64,000 bases of DNA from Frankiales bacterium (GTDB lineage: Bacteria; Actinomycetota; Actinomycetes; Mycobacteriales; Jatrophihabitantaceae): contig JAOPUZ010000031.1 of assembly GCA_025966315.1 (NCBI GenBank), positions 1-64,000 of the forward strand. Reading direction: 5' to 3'. Position numbers and translations under genes: made by a program. The notes under the pieces are model-generated. The model worked only from the letters and a program-made list of their open reading frames with translations, ran no database searches and was not told where the DNA came from. This document shows, piece after piece, positions 50,594 through 59,491 of the stretch. How positions within the stretch are numbered: position 1 is the stretch's first letter; each line of letters starts with the position of its first letter.

Positions 50594-51331
50594 TCATCGG
50601 TTGTCCTCGAAGGACGTGATGGCGGACGGCTGGAAGCCCTTGACGACCATCCAGACGCCAACCGAGAATTCCCACAGGGCTACCGGAAAGGCAGCGATTG
50701 TGCCGGCCGTGGATACCTGATCCCAGATGCCGAACACGGTCATGGCTACGGACGTCAGGAGTAGCGGCGCGCCGATGAGGCCGATTACTGGAATGGCCCG
50801 GGGGACGAGGCGGGATCGGTAGAGCAGCGACCCCAGCAACAACGCGCTGATGGCCGGCATGAGGCTTTGGCCGAGCACGAACGTCCAGTCATGGAACGCG
50901 ACCAGCGACTTGCCGGTCATGATGAGCGCGGCCTTGTCCGCTCCACTCGCTCCGACTGAGTCCTGCCGCAATGTCACGACAGATAGGAAGCTCACGGCCC
51001 CGACGACGATCATCGACGCTTCAAGAACACGTGAGGTGACAAAACCCAACGCGGCCGCTTGATTCTGTCGTTTGACAATCGGGTACAACGCGACCGCGGT
51101 GCCGATGCCGGACAAGGCGCAGATCACTTCGAGGAGAGCGCCCCACTGCGCACCGGCCACGGATCCGGTACCGACGATGAAGTTGAGTTTCTTCGCGGGC
51201 CCGTACAGCGCGAGGGTCGGGATCGAACTGGCAAAAGTGATCAGGTAGAACAGGCCCGCGACGAGTGCGGTCTTGCGCAGGGATGTCATTGGTGCGCGCT
51301 GGGCCGAAGGGCGTTGAAGGGTAATCGTCAT
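50594..51331 (-). CDS. DUF4386 membrane protein
   Basis: 245 residues with six predicted membrane helices (about 22-40, 60-85, 93-115, 145-170, 178-200, 205-230). TALVAGLFYLITFASSIPTL and the closing GVWMVVKGF fit DUF4386, a family of unknown function often found beside transcription regulators. AGGAG precedes the ATG by 6 nt. It runs in the same direction as the LuxR-type gene and the small gene upstream. Confidence 0.85.
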   Translation of the reverse strand: MTITLQRPSAQRAPMTSLRKTALVAGLFYLITFASSIPTLALYGPAKKLNFIVGTGSVAGAQWGALLEVICALSGIGTAVALYPIVKRQNQAAALGFVTSRVLEASMIVVGAVSFLSVVTLRQDSVGASGADKAALIMTGKSLVAFHDWTFVLGQSLMPAISALLLGSLLYRSRLVPRAIPVIGLIGAPLLLTSVAMTVFGIWDQVSTAGTIAAFPVALWEFSVGVWMVVKGFQPSAITSFEDNR

Positions 51332-51377
51332 GTCGGTCTCCTGTGATGATTGATTGGCTATAGCGGGTCGACGATGC

Positions 51378-51686
51378 CTACGTCGGGTTGATCGGAGCCG
51401 TCGGGTTGATCGGATCCGTCTGGTTGTCGGACAGGTCGGGTCGATCGGAGTCGAGGCGAATCACCGAGGCCAACGGCAGTCCGATGTCGCGCACCTTCTG
51501 GAGCAAGCCGTGCAGCGCAGCCTGATCGATTACTGAGCCGTGGATGACGGTGGTGCCGTCACGGTGATGGTCAAGGCTCAGCCCGTCGAACCAGGCCGCC
51601 CACCGGGCATCGAGATGGCCCTTCAGTCGGATTTCGTACCGGCCGGCCTCGTTCCCCGTGTTGGTCGGGACGCTGGTTTTGCTCAT
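51378..51686 (-). CDS. Small conserved hypothetical protein
   Basis: 102 residues from ATG 51686 (an upstream start at 51728 is possible). Core RYEIRLKGHLDARWAAWFDG, HHRDGTTVIHGSVIDQAALH and GLLQKVRDIGLPLASVIRLD is a small beta-alpha fold that I recall as common in actinobacteria and lacking a named function. The C-terminus has the duplicated DPINPTAPINPT from a DNA direct repeat at about 51380-51410. Located between the LuxR-type and DUF4386 genes, all on the minus strand. Confidence 0.75.
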   Translation of the reverse strand: MSKTSVPTNTGNEAGRYEIRLKGHLDARWAAWFDGLSLDHHRDGTTVIHGSVIDQAALHGLLQKVRDIGLPLASVIRLDSDRPDLSDNQTDPINPTAPINPT

Positions 51687-51834
51687 GACCGGACGGTAGG
51701 AGCAAACGTGATGACCAGGCATCACCACATCTGGTGATTAATGTGGTGACGTCCGCACCGATAGGTCGTCTGGCCTGCGGTCAGGGCGTCCGATAAGGCT
51801 TGGGTTGGGTTGGGCTGGCTCGGTCTGGGCCCGG

Positions 51835-54615
51835 TTAGCGATTCCGCCGCGATAGCAGGTCGAGTTCTTCGGCCCGTCGGACGGCTGCTCTGCGGCTGTT
51901 CACGGCCAGCTTGGCGTAAATACTTTTGGTGTGAGTCCGCACGGTATTCAGGGAAACGACGAGTTCTCGTGCGATTTGCGGGCCTGACAATTCGGTGGCG
52001 AGTAGCCGGAGCACGTCGAGTTCACGTTCGCTCAATGGTTCGATCAAGACCTGCCGGTGCGCCAGCCGACTGCCGTCGGCTTTGTCTGACGCTGTCGCAT
52101 TGTCTAACGCCCCGCCGCTACCGAGAGCGGTCAGCAGTCGCCGAACGTAGTTCGGGGCAACACCACTAACCGCGGCCAGTAGCGCCGCCATGGATCGGCC
52201 CTCGTCGATGAAGGTTCGCAGGTAGCCTTCGGGCTCGGCCAGAATCAGCGCGCGTTCCAATGGCACCAGCCCAGCCAGCAGGTTGCCCGAAACTTCGTGC
52301 GAGACCGCCAGCAGCATCAAGATCTCGATGACGCTGCCCGTCCGCTGCCCTTGCTCGGCGGCGTCAAGAAGACGGCCCAGCAATCCGATTGCCTGGTGAA
52401 TCGGGAGTTCGCTGCGATCGCGGTGGTATTGCACCAACAGCGTCCGGGCCAAGGTGATGTGGTCGTATTCGCGCAGGTAACTGAGCTGGTCGTCAACTGA
52501 CAGGCCCTGCTCCCGCGCCCAGGCGAGGGCCTCATCGACATTGCCGAGCCTGAGATTCACTCGTGCTTTCGATGCTGCCACCGGGCGCACGTTGGGAAAG
52601 AAATCACCTATATAGCGGCGTTCTGCGTCATCGAGCAATTCGAGCGCACCATCGAAATCACCCTCGGCCTCGCGTATTCGAGCCATGGCCACGCGCCAGC
52701 GATAGGGGTTCTGTGGCAATCCGATATGTTCGCCGAATTCCGAACTTGTGAGCAGGCACTGCGTCGCGGCCGGAAGGTCGTCCCATTCACGATGGATCTG
52801 GCTCATTCCCACGTACATATCGGCTGTTCCCCGCAGTACTGGGCCGGCGGGTGACGAGGCAAGGTCCAGCGTCTGCCGATAAGTGCGCATCGCTTCACGG
52901 GGGCGCCCCTGCGCGAGCCGGATGTCGGCCAGCGCGACCGCACACCCAAGGGTGTCGGCGATATGTCCCGCTCGCCGCAGACTCGCCAGGCAATCGGCGT
53001 ACGACCGGTAACCGGCCTCGAGGTCACCGCTGGTCCAGGACGCGAGCCCGAGCAGGCCGGCCGCCGCTCCCCGGCCGAGGTCGTCGTCCGGCTCGACAAC
53101 TTCGAGCGATCGCTTGGCGAAGGTCGTAGTGGCCGCCACATCGCCCCGGACGAGCGCCATCGCGGCCCGGTAAACGGCAATCAAAGCCGGTAGCCGGCGA
53201 AACGCCTGCTCGTCGACGACGACCATCCCGCCCGGGTGGGCGTCGTGCTGCGCCGGGATCGCAGCCGGCGGGTCGAGCCATCGCTCGGCGTCAAGCAGCC
53301 GCGCCTCGACGCCGTCGAGCTCGCCGCTGGTCAGCATTGACCCGGCATAGCTGACCGCGAGCACGGGCCGTTTTCGGATCAGCTCGTCGGGAAGCAGCGC
53401 GAGCCAGCCGCGGGCGATGGCCTCTTGCCGGTCCCGGCGCATCGCGGGGATAGCTCGCTCGACCAGGTCCGCCGCCCGCTCGAAGTCCGCCGCGGCCAGC
53501 GCGTGACCGATGGCCACCGAATGCTCGCCGTGCTGCTCGTACCACGCGCTCGCCCGCCGGTGCAGGTCCGGTAACTGGATGGACTGCTCATCCATCAGGC
53601 GCGCTCGCAGGACGTCGGCAAAGAGGTGGTGATAGCGGTACCACCGGCGTTGGTCGTCGAGCGGGACCAGGAAGAGGTTTCCGCGATCCAATGCCTCCAG
53701 CATGGCCTTGCCGCCGCCTTGTCCGGTGACGGCATCGCACAACGGACCGCTCAGCCGGCTCAGGATCGACGTCTGCATCAAGAAGGTCTGGACGGGAGGG
53801 GATTGAAGCTGGACAACCTCTTCGACCAGGTAGTCGACCACGTAACGATCATCGCCCGCGAAGCCGGCGATGAAGCCCGCAACGTCATCTCGCCCCTGCA
53901 ATGAGAGCGCCGCCAGTTGAAGGGCAGCGATCCACCCTTCGGTGCGTCCCTCGAGCGCCGCCATATCGTGGGCGGTCAGTTGCAAGCCCATCACTCCGTT
54001 GAGGTACGCCGCGGCCTCGTCATCGGTGAAACGGAGATCGGCCGCGCGCAACTCGACCAACTCGCCGCGCGCTCGAAGCCGGGACAGCGGCAGCGCGGGA
54101 TCGGCGCGGGCGACGATCACCAGGTGCAGTCGCTGAGGCAGATGGTCGAGCAGGAACACCATCCCGGCTTGTAGCTCAGGTGCTTCGATGAGGTGGTAGT
54201 CGTCCAAGACCAGCACGATCTCGTTGGCGGCGGCGTCGATATCGTTGACGAGCGTGGTTAGTACGGTCTGGATCGGCGGCGGTTGTTGCGCATCCAGCAG
54301 AACGAGCGCACTCGCCCCGACCTCGGGCGCCACCGTTCGCAGCGCGGCGATCACATACGTCCAGAACTTTTGCGGATGGTTGTCGTCGCGGTCTAGCGAA
54401 AGCCACGCCACGGCGCCTTCGTTCTGTCCGGCGAGCGGTCGCGCCGTCAGCCACTCCGCGAGCACGGTCGTCTTACCGAAGCCGGCCGGGGCAGAAACGA
54501 GCGTCAGCTTCGAGGCGGTCCCGCGGTCAAGGCGCTCAGCCAGTCGCAGGCGTGGCACCAGACCGCGGGGCGCCCGCGGGAGGTAGAGCTTCGTCTCGAG
54601 CAGTAGGGTTCGCAC
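51835..54615 (-). CDS. LuxR-family ATP-dependent regulator (LAL/MalT-like)
   Basis: 926 residues from GTG 54615. N-terminal STAND ATPase: LVSAPAGFGKTTVLAEWLTA (Walker A), IVLVLDDYHLIEAPE (Walker B), VIVARADPALPLSRLRARGE. A long TPR-like helical middle (about 400-830) follows, then a C-terminal LuxR HTH (LSERELDVLRLLATELSGPQ, VVSLNTVRTHTKSIYAKLAV). MalT-like proteins activate transcription when an inducer binds the TPR region. Divergent from the acyl-CoA ligase with 163 bp between starts, so control of that gene and of DUF4386 is plausible. Confidence 0.95.
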   Translation of the reverse strand: MRTLLLETKLYLPRAPRGLVPRLRLAERLDRGTASKLTLVSAPAGFGKTTVLAEWLTARPLAGQNEGAVAWLSLDRDDNHPQKFWTYVIAALRTVAPEVGASALVLLDAQQPPPIQTVLTTLVNDIDAAANEIVLVLDDYHLIEAPELQAGMVFLLDHLPQRLHLVIVARADPALPLSRLRARGELVELRAADLRFTDDEAAAYLNGVMGLQLTAHDMAALEGRTEGWIAALQLAALSLQGRDDVAGFIAGFAGDDRYVVDYLVEEVVQLQSPPVQTFLMQTSILSRLSGPLCDAVTGQGGGKAMLEALDRGNLFLVPLDDQRRWYRYHHLFADVLRARLMDEQSIQLPDLHRRASAWYEQHGEHSVAIGHALAAADFERAADLVERAIPAMRRDRQEAIARGWLALLPDELIRKRPVLAVSYAGSMLTSGELDGVEARLLDAERWLDPPAAIPAQHDAHPGGMVVVDEQAFRRLPALIAVYRAAMALVRGDVAATTTFAKRSLEVVEPDDDLGRGAAAGLLGLASWTSGDLEAGYRSYADCLASLRRAGHIADTLGCAVALADIRLAQGRPREAMRTYRQTLDLASSPAGPVLRGTADMYVGMSQIHREWDDLPAATQCLLTSSEFGEHIGLPQNPYRWRVAMARIREAEGDFDGALELLDDAERRYIGDFFPNVRPVAASKARVNLRLGNVDEALAWAREQGLSVDDQLSYLREYDHITLARTLLVQYHRDRSELPIHQAIGLLGRLLDAAEQGQRTGSVIEILMLLAVSHEVSGNLLAGLVPLERALILAEPEGYLRTFIDEGRSMAALLAAVSGVAPNYVRRLLTALGSGGALDNATASDKADGSRLAHRQVLIEPLSERELDVLRLLATELSGPQIARELVVSLNTVRTHTKSIYAKLAVNSRRAAVRRAEELDLLSRRNR

Positions 54616-54778
54616 GACCTGGTCAGTGTCCTCCCATGGGCCGCAGAGCGAGGTGTCTGTCCGGCCCGCGTCGGTCGTCGCTGTGGACGTCTCCAGGGCC
54701 GCGGGGGATACTTCTGAACTAGATCGCTTGTTGGTTGGCCCTGCTCAGCTCCGTCCCTCGAGTAGATCGGACCACACC

Positions 54779-56326
54779 GTGACCAACCTCGCCGCCCTGC
54801 TGGACAACAGTGCCGCCGCGCATCCAGACCGCACCGCGATCGTGTGCGGCGCGGAGGAATTGACTTACGGTGAGCTGGAACGTCGCGCCAACCGAGTGGC
54901 CCGAATGCTTGTCGCCGATGGCATCGCGCCCGGCGACAAGGTCGCCCTGTCATGCCCGAACCTGCCTGCCTTCAGCGTGATCTACTTCGGCGTGCTCAAG
55001 GCCGGTGCGACGGTCGTGCCGTTGAACGTCCTGTTCAAGCCCCGCGAGATCTCGTATCACCTGGCGGACTCGCAGGCGCGGGCCTACTTCGCTTTCGAAG
55101 GCACGGCTGACCTCCCGATCGGAGCCAACGCGCGCGAGGGTTTCGAGGCGGTCGCCGGTTGTGAGCGTTTCTACATGATCGACGCCAACCCAGTAACGGC
55201 AATGTCCTGGGCCGCGGACGCGTCCGACACGTTCGACGCGGTGGCGAGGCAAGACGACGACACCGCGGTGATTCTGTACACCTCAGGTACCACGGGTCAG
55301 CCCAAGGGCGCCGAACTCATGCATCGAAACATGCGGGACAACGCGGCCGTGGCGCAACAAATCATGGTTATCGACCCGACGAGGCCGGAAACGTTTCTTT
55401 GCGTGCTGCCGCTGTTCCACTCCTTCGGGCAGACCGCGATCCAGAACGCAGCAGTGCTGACCGGCGGCACGATTGTCATGCAGCCACGCTTCGATGCCCG
55501 CTCGGCTACCCAGCTCATGATCGATCATCGCGTGACCGTCTTTGCCGGCGTTCCTACTATGTATTGGAGCTTGCTGTCGGTATTGGACGACACCGTCGAC
55601 GTCGGCACCCTGGCCCGTAACCTTCGGGTGGCGATGTCCGGCGGAGCGGCACTGCCCGTCGAAGTGCACAAGGACTTTCGGGAGCGGTTCGGCGTCATCA
55701 TTCTCGAGGGTTACGGGCTGTCCGAGACGTCACCCATCGCCAGCTTCGCCAGATATGGACAGCAGCCCCGGGTGGGCTCGGTCGGTATACCCGTCCCCGG
55801 GGTGCAGATGAAATTGGTTAAGGACGATTGGGCGGACGTGCCCGATGATCCCGCGGCGATCGGCGAGATCGCGATCAGCGGCCACAACATCATGAAGGGC
55901 TATTACGGCCGGCCCGAAGCGACCGCTGAAGTCCTGCGGGATGGCTGGTTCCGGTCGGGCGATATCGGACGCAAGGACGAGGACGGGTTCTATTACATTG
56001 TCGACCGTGCCAAGGATCTGATCATTCGCGGCGGGTTCAACGTGTACCCGCGTGAAATCGAGGAACTCCTCATCCAGCACCCCGCAGTATCGCTGGTCGC
56101 GGTGATCGGGATACCGCATGAATCGCTTGGTGAAGAAGTGAAAGCCGTGGTGGTCAAAAAGCCAGGCGACCTGACGAGTGAACAGGACTTGATCGGTTGG
56201 GCCAGCGAACAGCTGGCTGCCTACAAGTACCCACGGCACATCGAATTCGTCGAGTCCCTGCCGATGACCGCGACCGGAAAGATTCTCAAACGGGCCCTGA
56301 CGAAGACGGCGCCAATCGTCACGTAG
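54779..56326 (+). CDS. Long-chain-fatty-acid/acyl-CoA ligase
   Basis: 515 residues from GTG 54779 (AGATCGGA about 7 nt upstream; the open frame runs back to 54626 without family similarity). AMP-forming ligase motifs: ILYTSGTTGQPKGAELMHRN (P-loop), EGYGLSETSPIASF, GWFRSGDIGRKDEDGFYYIV, VDRAKDLIIRGGFNVYPREI and the catalytic Lys in TATGKILKR. It activates a carboxylic acid with CoA; chain length is not predictable. bicupin and ANTAR genes follow on the same strand. Confidence 0.94.
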   Translation: MTNLAALLDNSAAAHPDRTAIVCGAEELTYGELERRANRVARMLVADGIAPGDKVALSCPNLPAFSVIYFGVLKAGATVVPLNVLFKPREISYHLADSQARAYFAFEGTADLPIGANAREGFEAVAGCERFYMIDANPVTAMSWAADASDTFDAVARQDDDTAVILYTSGTTGQPKGAELMHRNMRDNAAVAQQIMVIDPTRPETFLCVLPLFHSFGQTAIQNAAVLTGGTIVMQPRFDARSATQLMIDHRVTVFAGVPTMYWSLLSVLDDTVDVGTLARNLRVAMSGGAALPVEVHKDFRERFGVIILEGYGLSETSPIASFARYGQQPRVGSVGIPVPGVQMKLVKDDWADVPDDPAAIGEIAISGHNIMKGYYGRPEATAEVLRDGWFRSGDIGRKDEDGFYYIVDRAKDLIIRGGFNVYPREIEELLIQHPAVSLVAVIGIPHESLGEEVKAVVVKKPGDLTSEQDLIGWASEQLAAYKYPRHIEFVESLPMTATGKILKRALTKTAPIVT

Positions 56327-56470
56327 CTGCCTGTGCCCGCAGCTCGAAAGTCGGTGAGTGCTTTCCCGTCCGGTTGATCGACGATCTGAGCACGGACTAC
56401 GCTGCCGGTCACGCCTTCCGCCGTTTCCGCGGTGCGCCTTCGTCGATTCGTTTCGGGATGGGACCACAGA

Positions 56471-57262
56471 ATGACTGAGCACACGCACGCCCCGGTCACG
56501 GAGAAGAAAGAGGTTCACTGGCTGACGACGGATCTGACCGGGTTTGTGCGAAAGGTAGACTATTCCCTGTATCCGGCCGAGCGCTTCAAGAGCGAGGTCC
56601 TCTACTGGGGCGAGCGCGGTTTCGTCATTGCCTCTCGCGTCCCTCCGCATTCTCCGGGGCCGGCCCCGCATACGCACACCGTGGACCAGATGTTCTTCTG
56701 CTACCGCGGTGAACTCGAACTGACCCTGGGCGACAAGGTGCACACCCTGACCCCCGGAAGCCTGGCGATGATCACCACCGGCGTCCCGCACAAGCACCGC
56801 AATCCCCGTGATTCCGACGAGATGCACCTGGAGTTGCTGGTGCCGGGAATCCTCCCGGGGCTGCCGATCGTCGAGCTCGTGTCCGATGACGAGGAATGGG
56901 GCCCGGGCGGCTACGTCGTACGGGTCGACGACGACAAACTCGAGCCGACCGGTATGCCTGGCTGGCAGCTTCAATGGCTGATTCCGCGCACCGATAATCC
57001 GGAAGCGGCCGGCATCTGCGCCGGCGTGATCGCGCCGGACGGCGGATTCGAGCAGCTACAGGTCCGTGACGTCTCCGAGTACATGTTCGTCCTTGACGGC
57101 GAAGTCGAGGTGCGCATCAACGATGACGTGCAGACCGTCGGAGCGGACAACTTGATCTTGCTACCCGCGGGATTGCCGCACGCCATCACCAATCGCAGCT
57201 CAGCGGATGTTCGCTACATCTCGGCCATCACGGCAGATCCAGGAAGTGCCGTCCAGGGCTAG
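56471..57262 (+). CDS. Bicupin protein
   Basis: 263 residues from ATG 56471. Two cupin barrels. The first (about 45-135) keeps HTH (PHTHTVDQMFFCYRGELELT) and a late His (PHKHRN), but the usual motif-1 Glu is Gln. The second (about 165-255) has lost the HxH pair (FEQLQVRDVSEYMFVLDGEV) and keeps LPAGLPHAITN. Metal binding would thus be in the first barrel only. Members act as dioxygenases, isomerases or sugar/amino-acid enzymes; I cannot assign one. Confidence 0.85.
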   Translation: MTEHTHAPVTEKKEVHWLTTDLTGFVRKVDYSLYPAERFKSEVLYWGERGFVIASRVPPHSPGPAPHTHTVDQMFFCYRGELELTLGDKVHTLTPGSLAMITTGVPHKHRNPRDSDEMHLELLVPGILPGLPIVELVSDDEEWGPGGYVVRVDDDKLEPTGMPGWQLQWLIPRTDNPEAAGICAGVIAPDGGFEQLQVRDVSEYMFVLDGEVEVRINDDVQTVGADNLILLPAGLPHAITNRSSADVRYISAITADPGSAVQG

Positions 57263-57352
57263 TCCGGCTACCGACGGTCGTTGTGTAACCTGGCCGCGTT
57301 GCTGCAAAAAAGCTGCCGCACACCAGATGCCAAGTACATCCGGAGGTGCTGT

Positions 57353-58078
57353 ATGAGCGCTGCCGACAACGAGAGTGCGCTGATCGCCGAGACTGAAGGT
57401 CTGGCTGGCGATTTCGCGGTCTTAGCGCGCGCTCTGCAGGCTCAAGACAGCCTGCCGCGCACCCTCGACGTGATCTGCGCGCTCGCCGTGCAAGCCATCC
57501 CCGGCGCCGAACATGCAGGGATCACTGTGCGGCGGGGCAAGGATTTCACCACGCCGGCGGCCAGCGACGATGTGCCACGAGTCGTCGACAAGATTCAGTA
57601 CGAGACCGGCCAAGGCCCGTGCGTCGACGCAATCCGTCAGCACGAGACACTGAGCTTCGATGACGTGACCACCGAATCAAGCTGGCCGGCGTTCACCGTC
57701 CGGCTTTCCGCAGAGACCAATATTCGTAGCATGCTGTCCTACCGGTTGTTCCTTCGGGAAGATACGTTGGGCGCGCTTAACCTCTATGCCACCAGGCCAA
57801 ATGCGTTCCCCGAGAACGCCCGGTCGCTGGGTAAGACCTTCGCCGCCCATGCCGCCGTGGCCATGCAGGCGGCCCGAACCGAGGGCCAGGTTGTCCAGCT
57901 GGAACAGGCCCTGGTGAACAGCAGGCGAATCGGGGCGGCCATCGGCATCCTCATGTCCCGTCACGTACTCACCGAGGAGGATGCGTTCACCCGGCTTCGG
58001 GTGGCGTCTCAGCACACCCATCGCAAATTACGCGACATCGCCGACGATGTGCTGCTGATCGGCGATCTGCCGTCATAG
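57353..58078 (+). CDS. GAF-ANTAR regulator
   Basis: 241 residues from ATG 57353 (GGAGG at good distance). GAF domain at about residues 30-165 (TLDVICALAVQAIPGAEHAG, YETGQGPCVDAIRQHETLSF, MLSYRLFLREDTLGALNLYA). ANTAR RNA-binding domain at about 180-235 (SRRIGAAIGILMSRHVLTEE, AFTRLRVASQHTHRKLRDIA). ANTAR proteins bind paired hairpins in leader RNAs and prevent termination. Its ligand and target RNA are unknown. Small GAF-ANTAR proteins are typical of actinobacteria. Confidence 0.95.
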   Translation: MSAADNESALIAETEGLAGDFAVLARALQAQDSLPRTLDVICALAVQAIPGAEHAGITVRRGKDFTTPAASDDVPRVVDKIQYETGQGPCVDAIRQHETLSFDDVTTESSWPAFTVRLSAETNIRSMLSYRLFLREDTLGALNLYATRPNAFPENARSLGKTFAAHAAVAMQAARTEGQVVQLEQALVNSRRIGAAIGILMSRHVLTEEDAFTRLRVASQHTHRKLRDIADDVLLIGDLPS

Positions 58079-58247
58079 ATGGTCCAAGTGGCGGCACTGG
58101 GCCCGGAATGGGGCTACGTTTGAAGGCGCAGTGCTTCTGGCCTTGAGAGATTGAGGAACCCGCTAAACAGCCAGCGTCCAGGAGTGTTGTGTGACTCGTG
58201 GTTTTGACTCACTCGTCGCTAGCGTTGATCTTGCTGCGCGCGGCAGC

Positions 58248-58886
58248 CTATCCGCCGAAGTGCCGGCCGGCCGCGGCTTCTAGTAACAGTCCATAACAAG
58301 CGATTCCGACGATGGTGAGCAGTGCCACAAAGGCCATCGTCGATAACAGCTGGCCGGCCCGCCACACGACCACGCCCAGCAGGACGAGCCCGATCAGGAC
58401 GTACAGCACAGTATCGCCATAGTAATGCAGGCGAATCCCGTATGCGCCGATCGCTTCACCGAGAAATGTCGCCGGCAGGAAGGCCGCACCTAGCGCTTGA
58501 AGCCGGCTGGCCGCGCGTAACCACGCCCAGCCCGCCCAACCGAAGATCGGGCCGCCGATCACGGCGCACACAGCCCAGAAGGCTATTTCCGAGTGATTGA
58601 CGGGATAACCGCGCAGTGGTGTGACCGCGTAGTAGGCGAGGACCTCGAGCACACAGGCGGCCAGGCCGCCGGTGATCGCCCACCCACGCCGCAATTGCAG
58701 CGCGCCGGCGAGGAATCCGCCCAACAACCAGGGGCTGGCCGAGTTGGCCAGCGCTGCCCAGGAGCCGTCCAGGTAATGCTGGGCAAACGATGTTGCCGCT
58801 CCTATCACCAAGCCGATCAAGGCGGCAAGCAATAAGCGGAGGATCGGCAGCGTCCGGTTGGTCACGCTGGTTGACGGGGCGGCCAC
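58248..58886 (-). CDS. DUF6518 membrane protein
   Basis: 212 residues from GTG 58886 with about six helices (ILRLLLAALIGLVIGAATSF first, then ASPWLLGGFLAGALQLRRGW, GGLAACVLEVLAYYAVTPLR, AVCAVIGGPIFGWAGWAWLR, VLYVLIGLVLLGVVVWRAG, AFVALLTIVGIACYGLLLEA). The TPLRGY and FGWAG motifs fit DUF6518, which has no known function. Starts 4 nt after the PurN-like gene. Confidence 0.78.
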   Translation of the reverse strand: MAAPSTSVTNRTLPILRLLLAALIGLVIGAATSFAQHYLDGSWAALANSASPWLLGGFLAGALQLRRGWAITGGLAACVLEVLAYYAVTPLRGYPVNHSEIAFWAVCAVIGGPIFGWAGWAWLRAASRLQALGAAFLPATFLGEAIGAYGIRLHYYGDTVLYVLIGLVLLGVVVWRAGQLLSTMAFVALLTIVGIACYGLLLEAAAGRHFGG

Positions 58887-58890
58887 CTCA

Positions 58891-59490
58891 TCAGTCTGCC
58901 AAATCCGGTTCGTTCAGCTGGTCGGCGAGGGTGTCGATCAGCAGTTCGCGTTCTGCGGCTTGAACCCGGGCGGCCAGCGTGTCGACCGTATCTGTGGCCA
59001 ATACGGCAACCTGGATTTGCGCGATGACGCGTCCGGTGTCGTAGTCGGCGGCCACGTGATGGACGCTCGCTCCGGTGAATGCGATTCCGGAATCGAGTAC
59101 CGCTTGATGGACGTGGCGACCGAACATCCCGTAGCCGCCGAATGCGGGCAGTAATGCCGGATGGGTATTGAAAACCCTTCCGGCGAAGGCCGTCAAGGTC
59201 TGCGCACCAACCTTCTTCAAATACCCGGCTAACACGAGGTGGGTCGCCCCTGACGCCCGCAGTGTCTGCAGGATCGCCCGATCGAGTTCCTCGGGCGATG
59301 GGTGTGTTCGGGCGCTGAGGTGCTGAACGGTAACGCCAAGGTGTGCTGCTCTCACGAAGACGCCTGCCGCGCTGTTGTTGCCGATGACGATGACGACTTC
59401 GGCGGCGATTCGGCCCGTCCGGCAAGCATTGATGACCGCCTCCGCCGTCGTGCCGGAGCCCGAGGCGAAGATGGCCAGGCGGGGCACCAA
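58891..59490 (-). CDS. PurN-like formyltransferase
   Basis: 199 residues from TTG 59490 (GTG 59487 equally possible). Fold and residues of phosphoribosylglycinamide formyltransferase: AIFASGSGTTAEAVI, VIGNNSAAGV, catalytic Asn108 and His110 in FNTHPALLPAFGG, Asp151 in AADYDTGRVIAQIQ. GMFGRHVH matches the PurN G-M-Y-G-x-x-V-H block. Genuine purN normally pairs with purH; here it sits in an operon with epoxide hydrolase and DUF6518, so it could be a paralogue with another substrate. Confidence 0.85.
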   Translation of the reverse strand: MVPRLAIFASGSGTTAEAVINACRTGRIAAEVVIVIGNNSAAGVFVRAAHLGVTVQHLSARTHPSPEELDRAILQTLRASGATHLVLAGYLKKVGAQTLTAFAGRVFNTHPALLPAFGGYGMFGRHVHQAVLDSGIAFTGASVHHVAADYDTGRVIAQIQVAVLATDTVDTLAARVQAAERELLIDTLADQLNEPDLAD

Positions 59491-59491
59491 C

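Noticed and set aside
58191-58283. A 30-codon open frame with AGGAG before GTG 58191
   Set aside because: It has a decent ribosome-binding site but overlaps the end of the DUF6518 gene, and I recognise no family. Too weak to call a gene.
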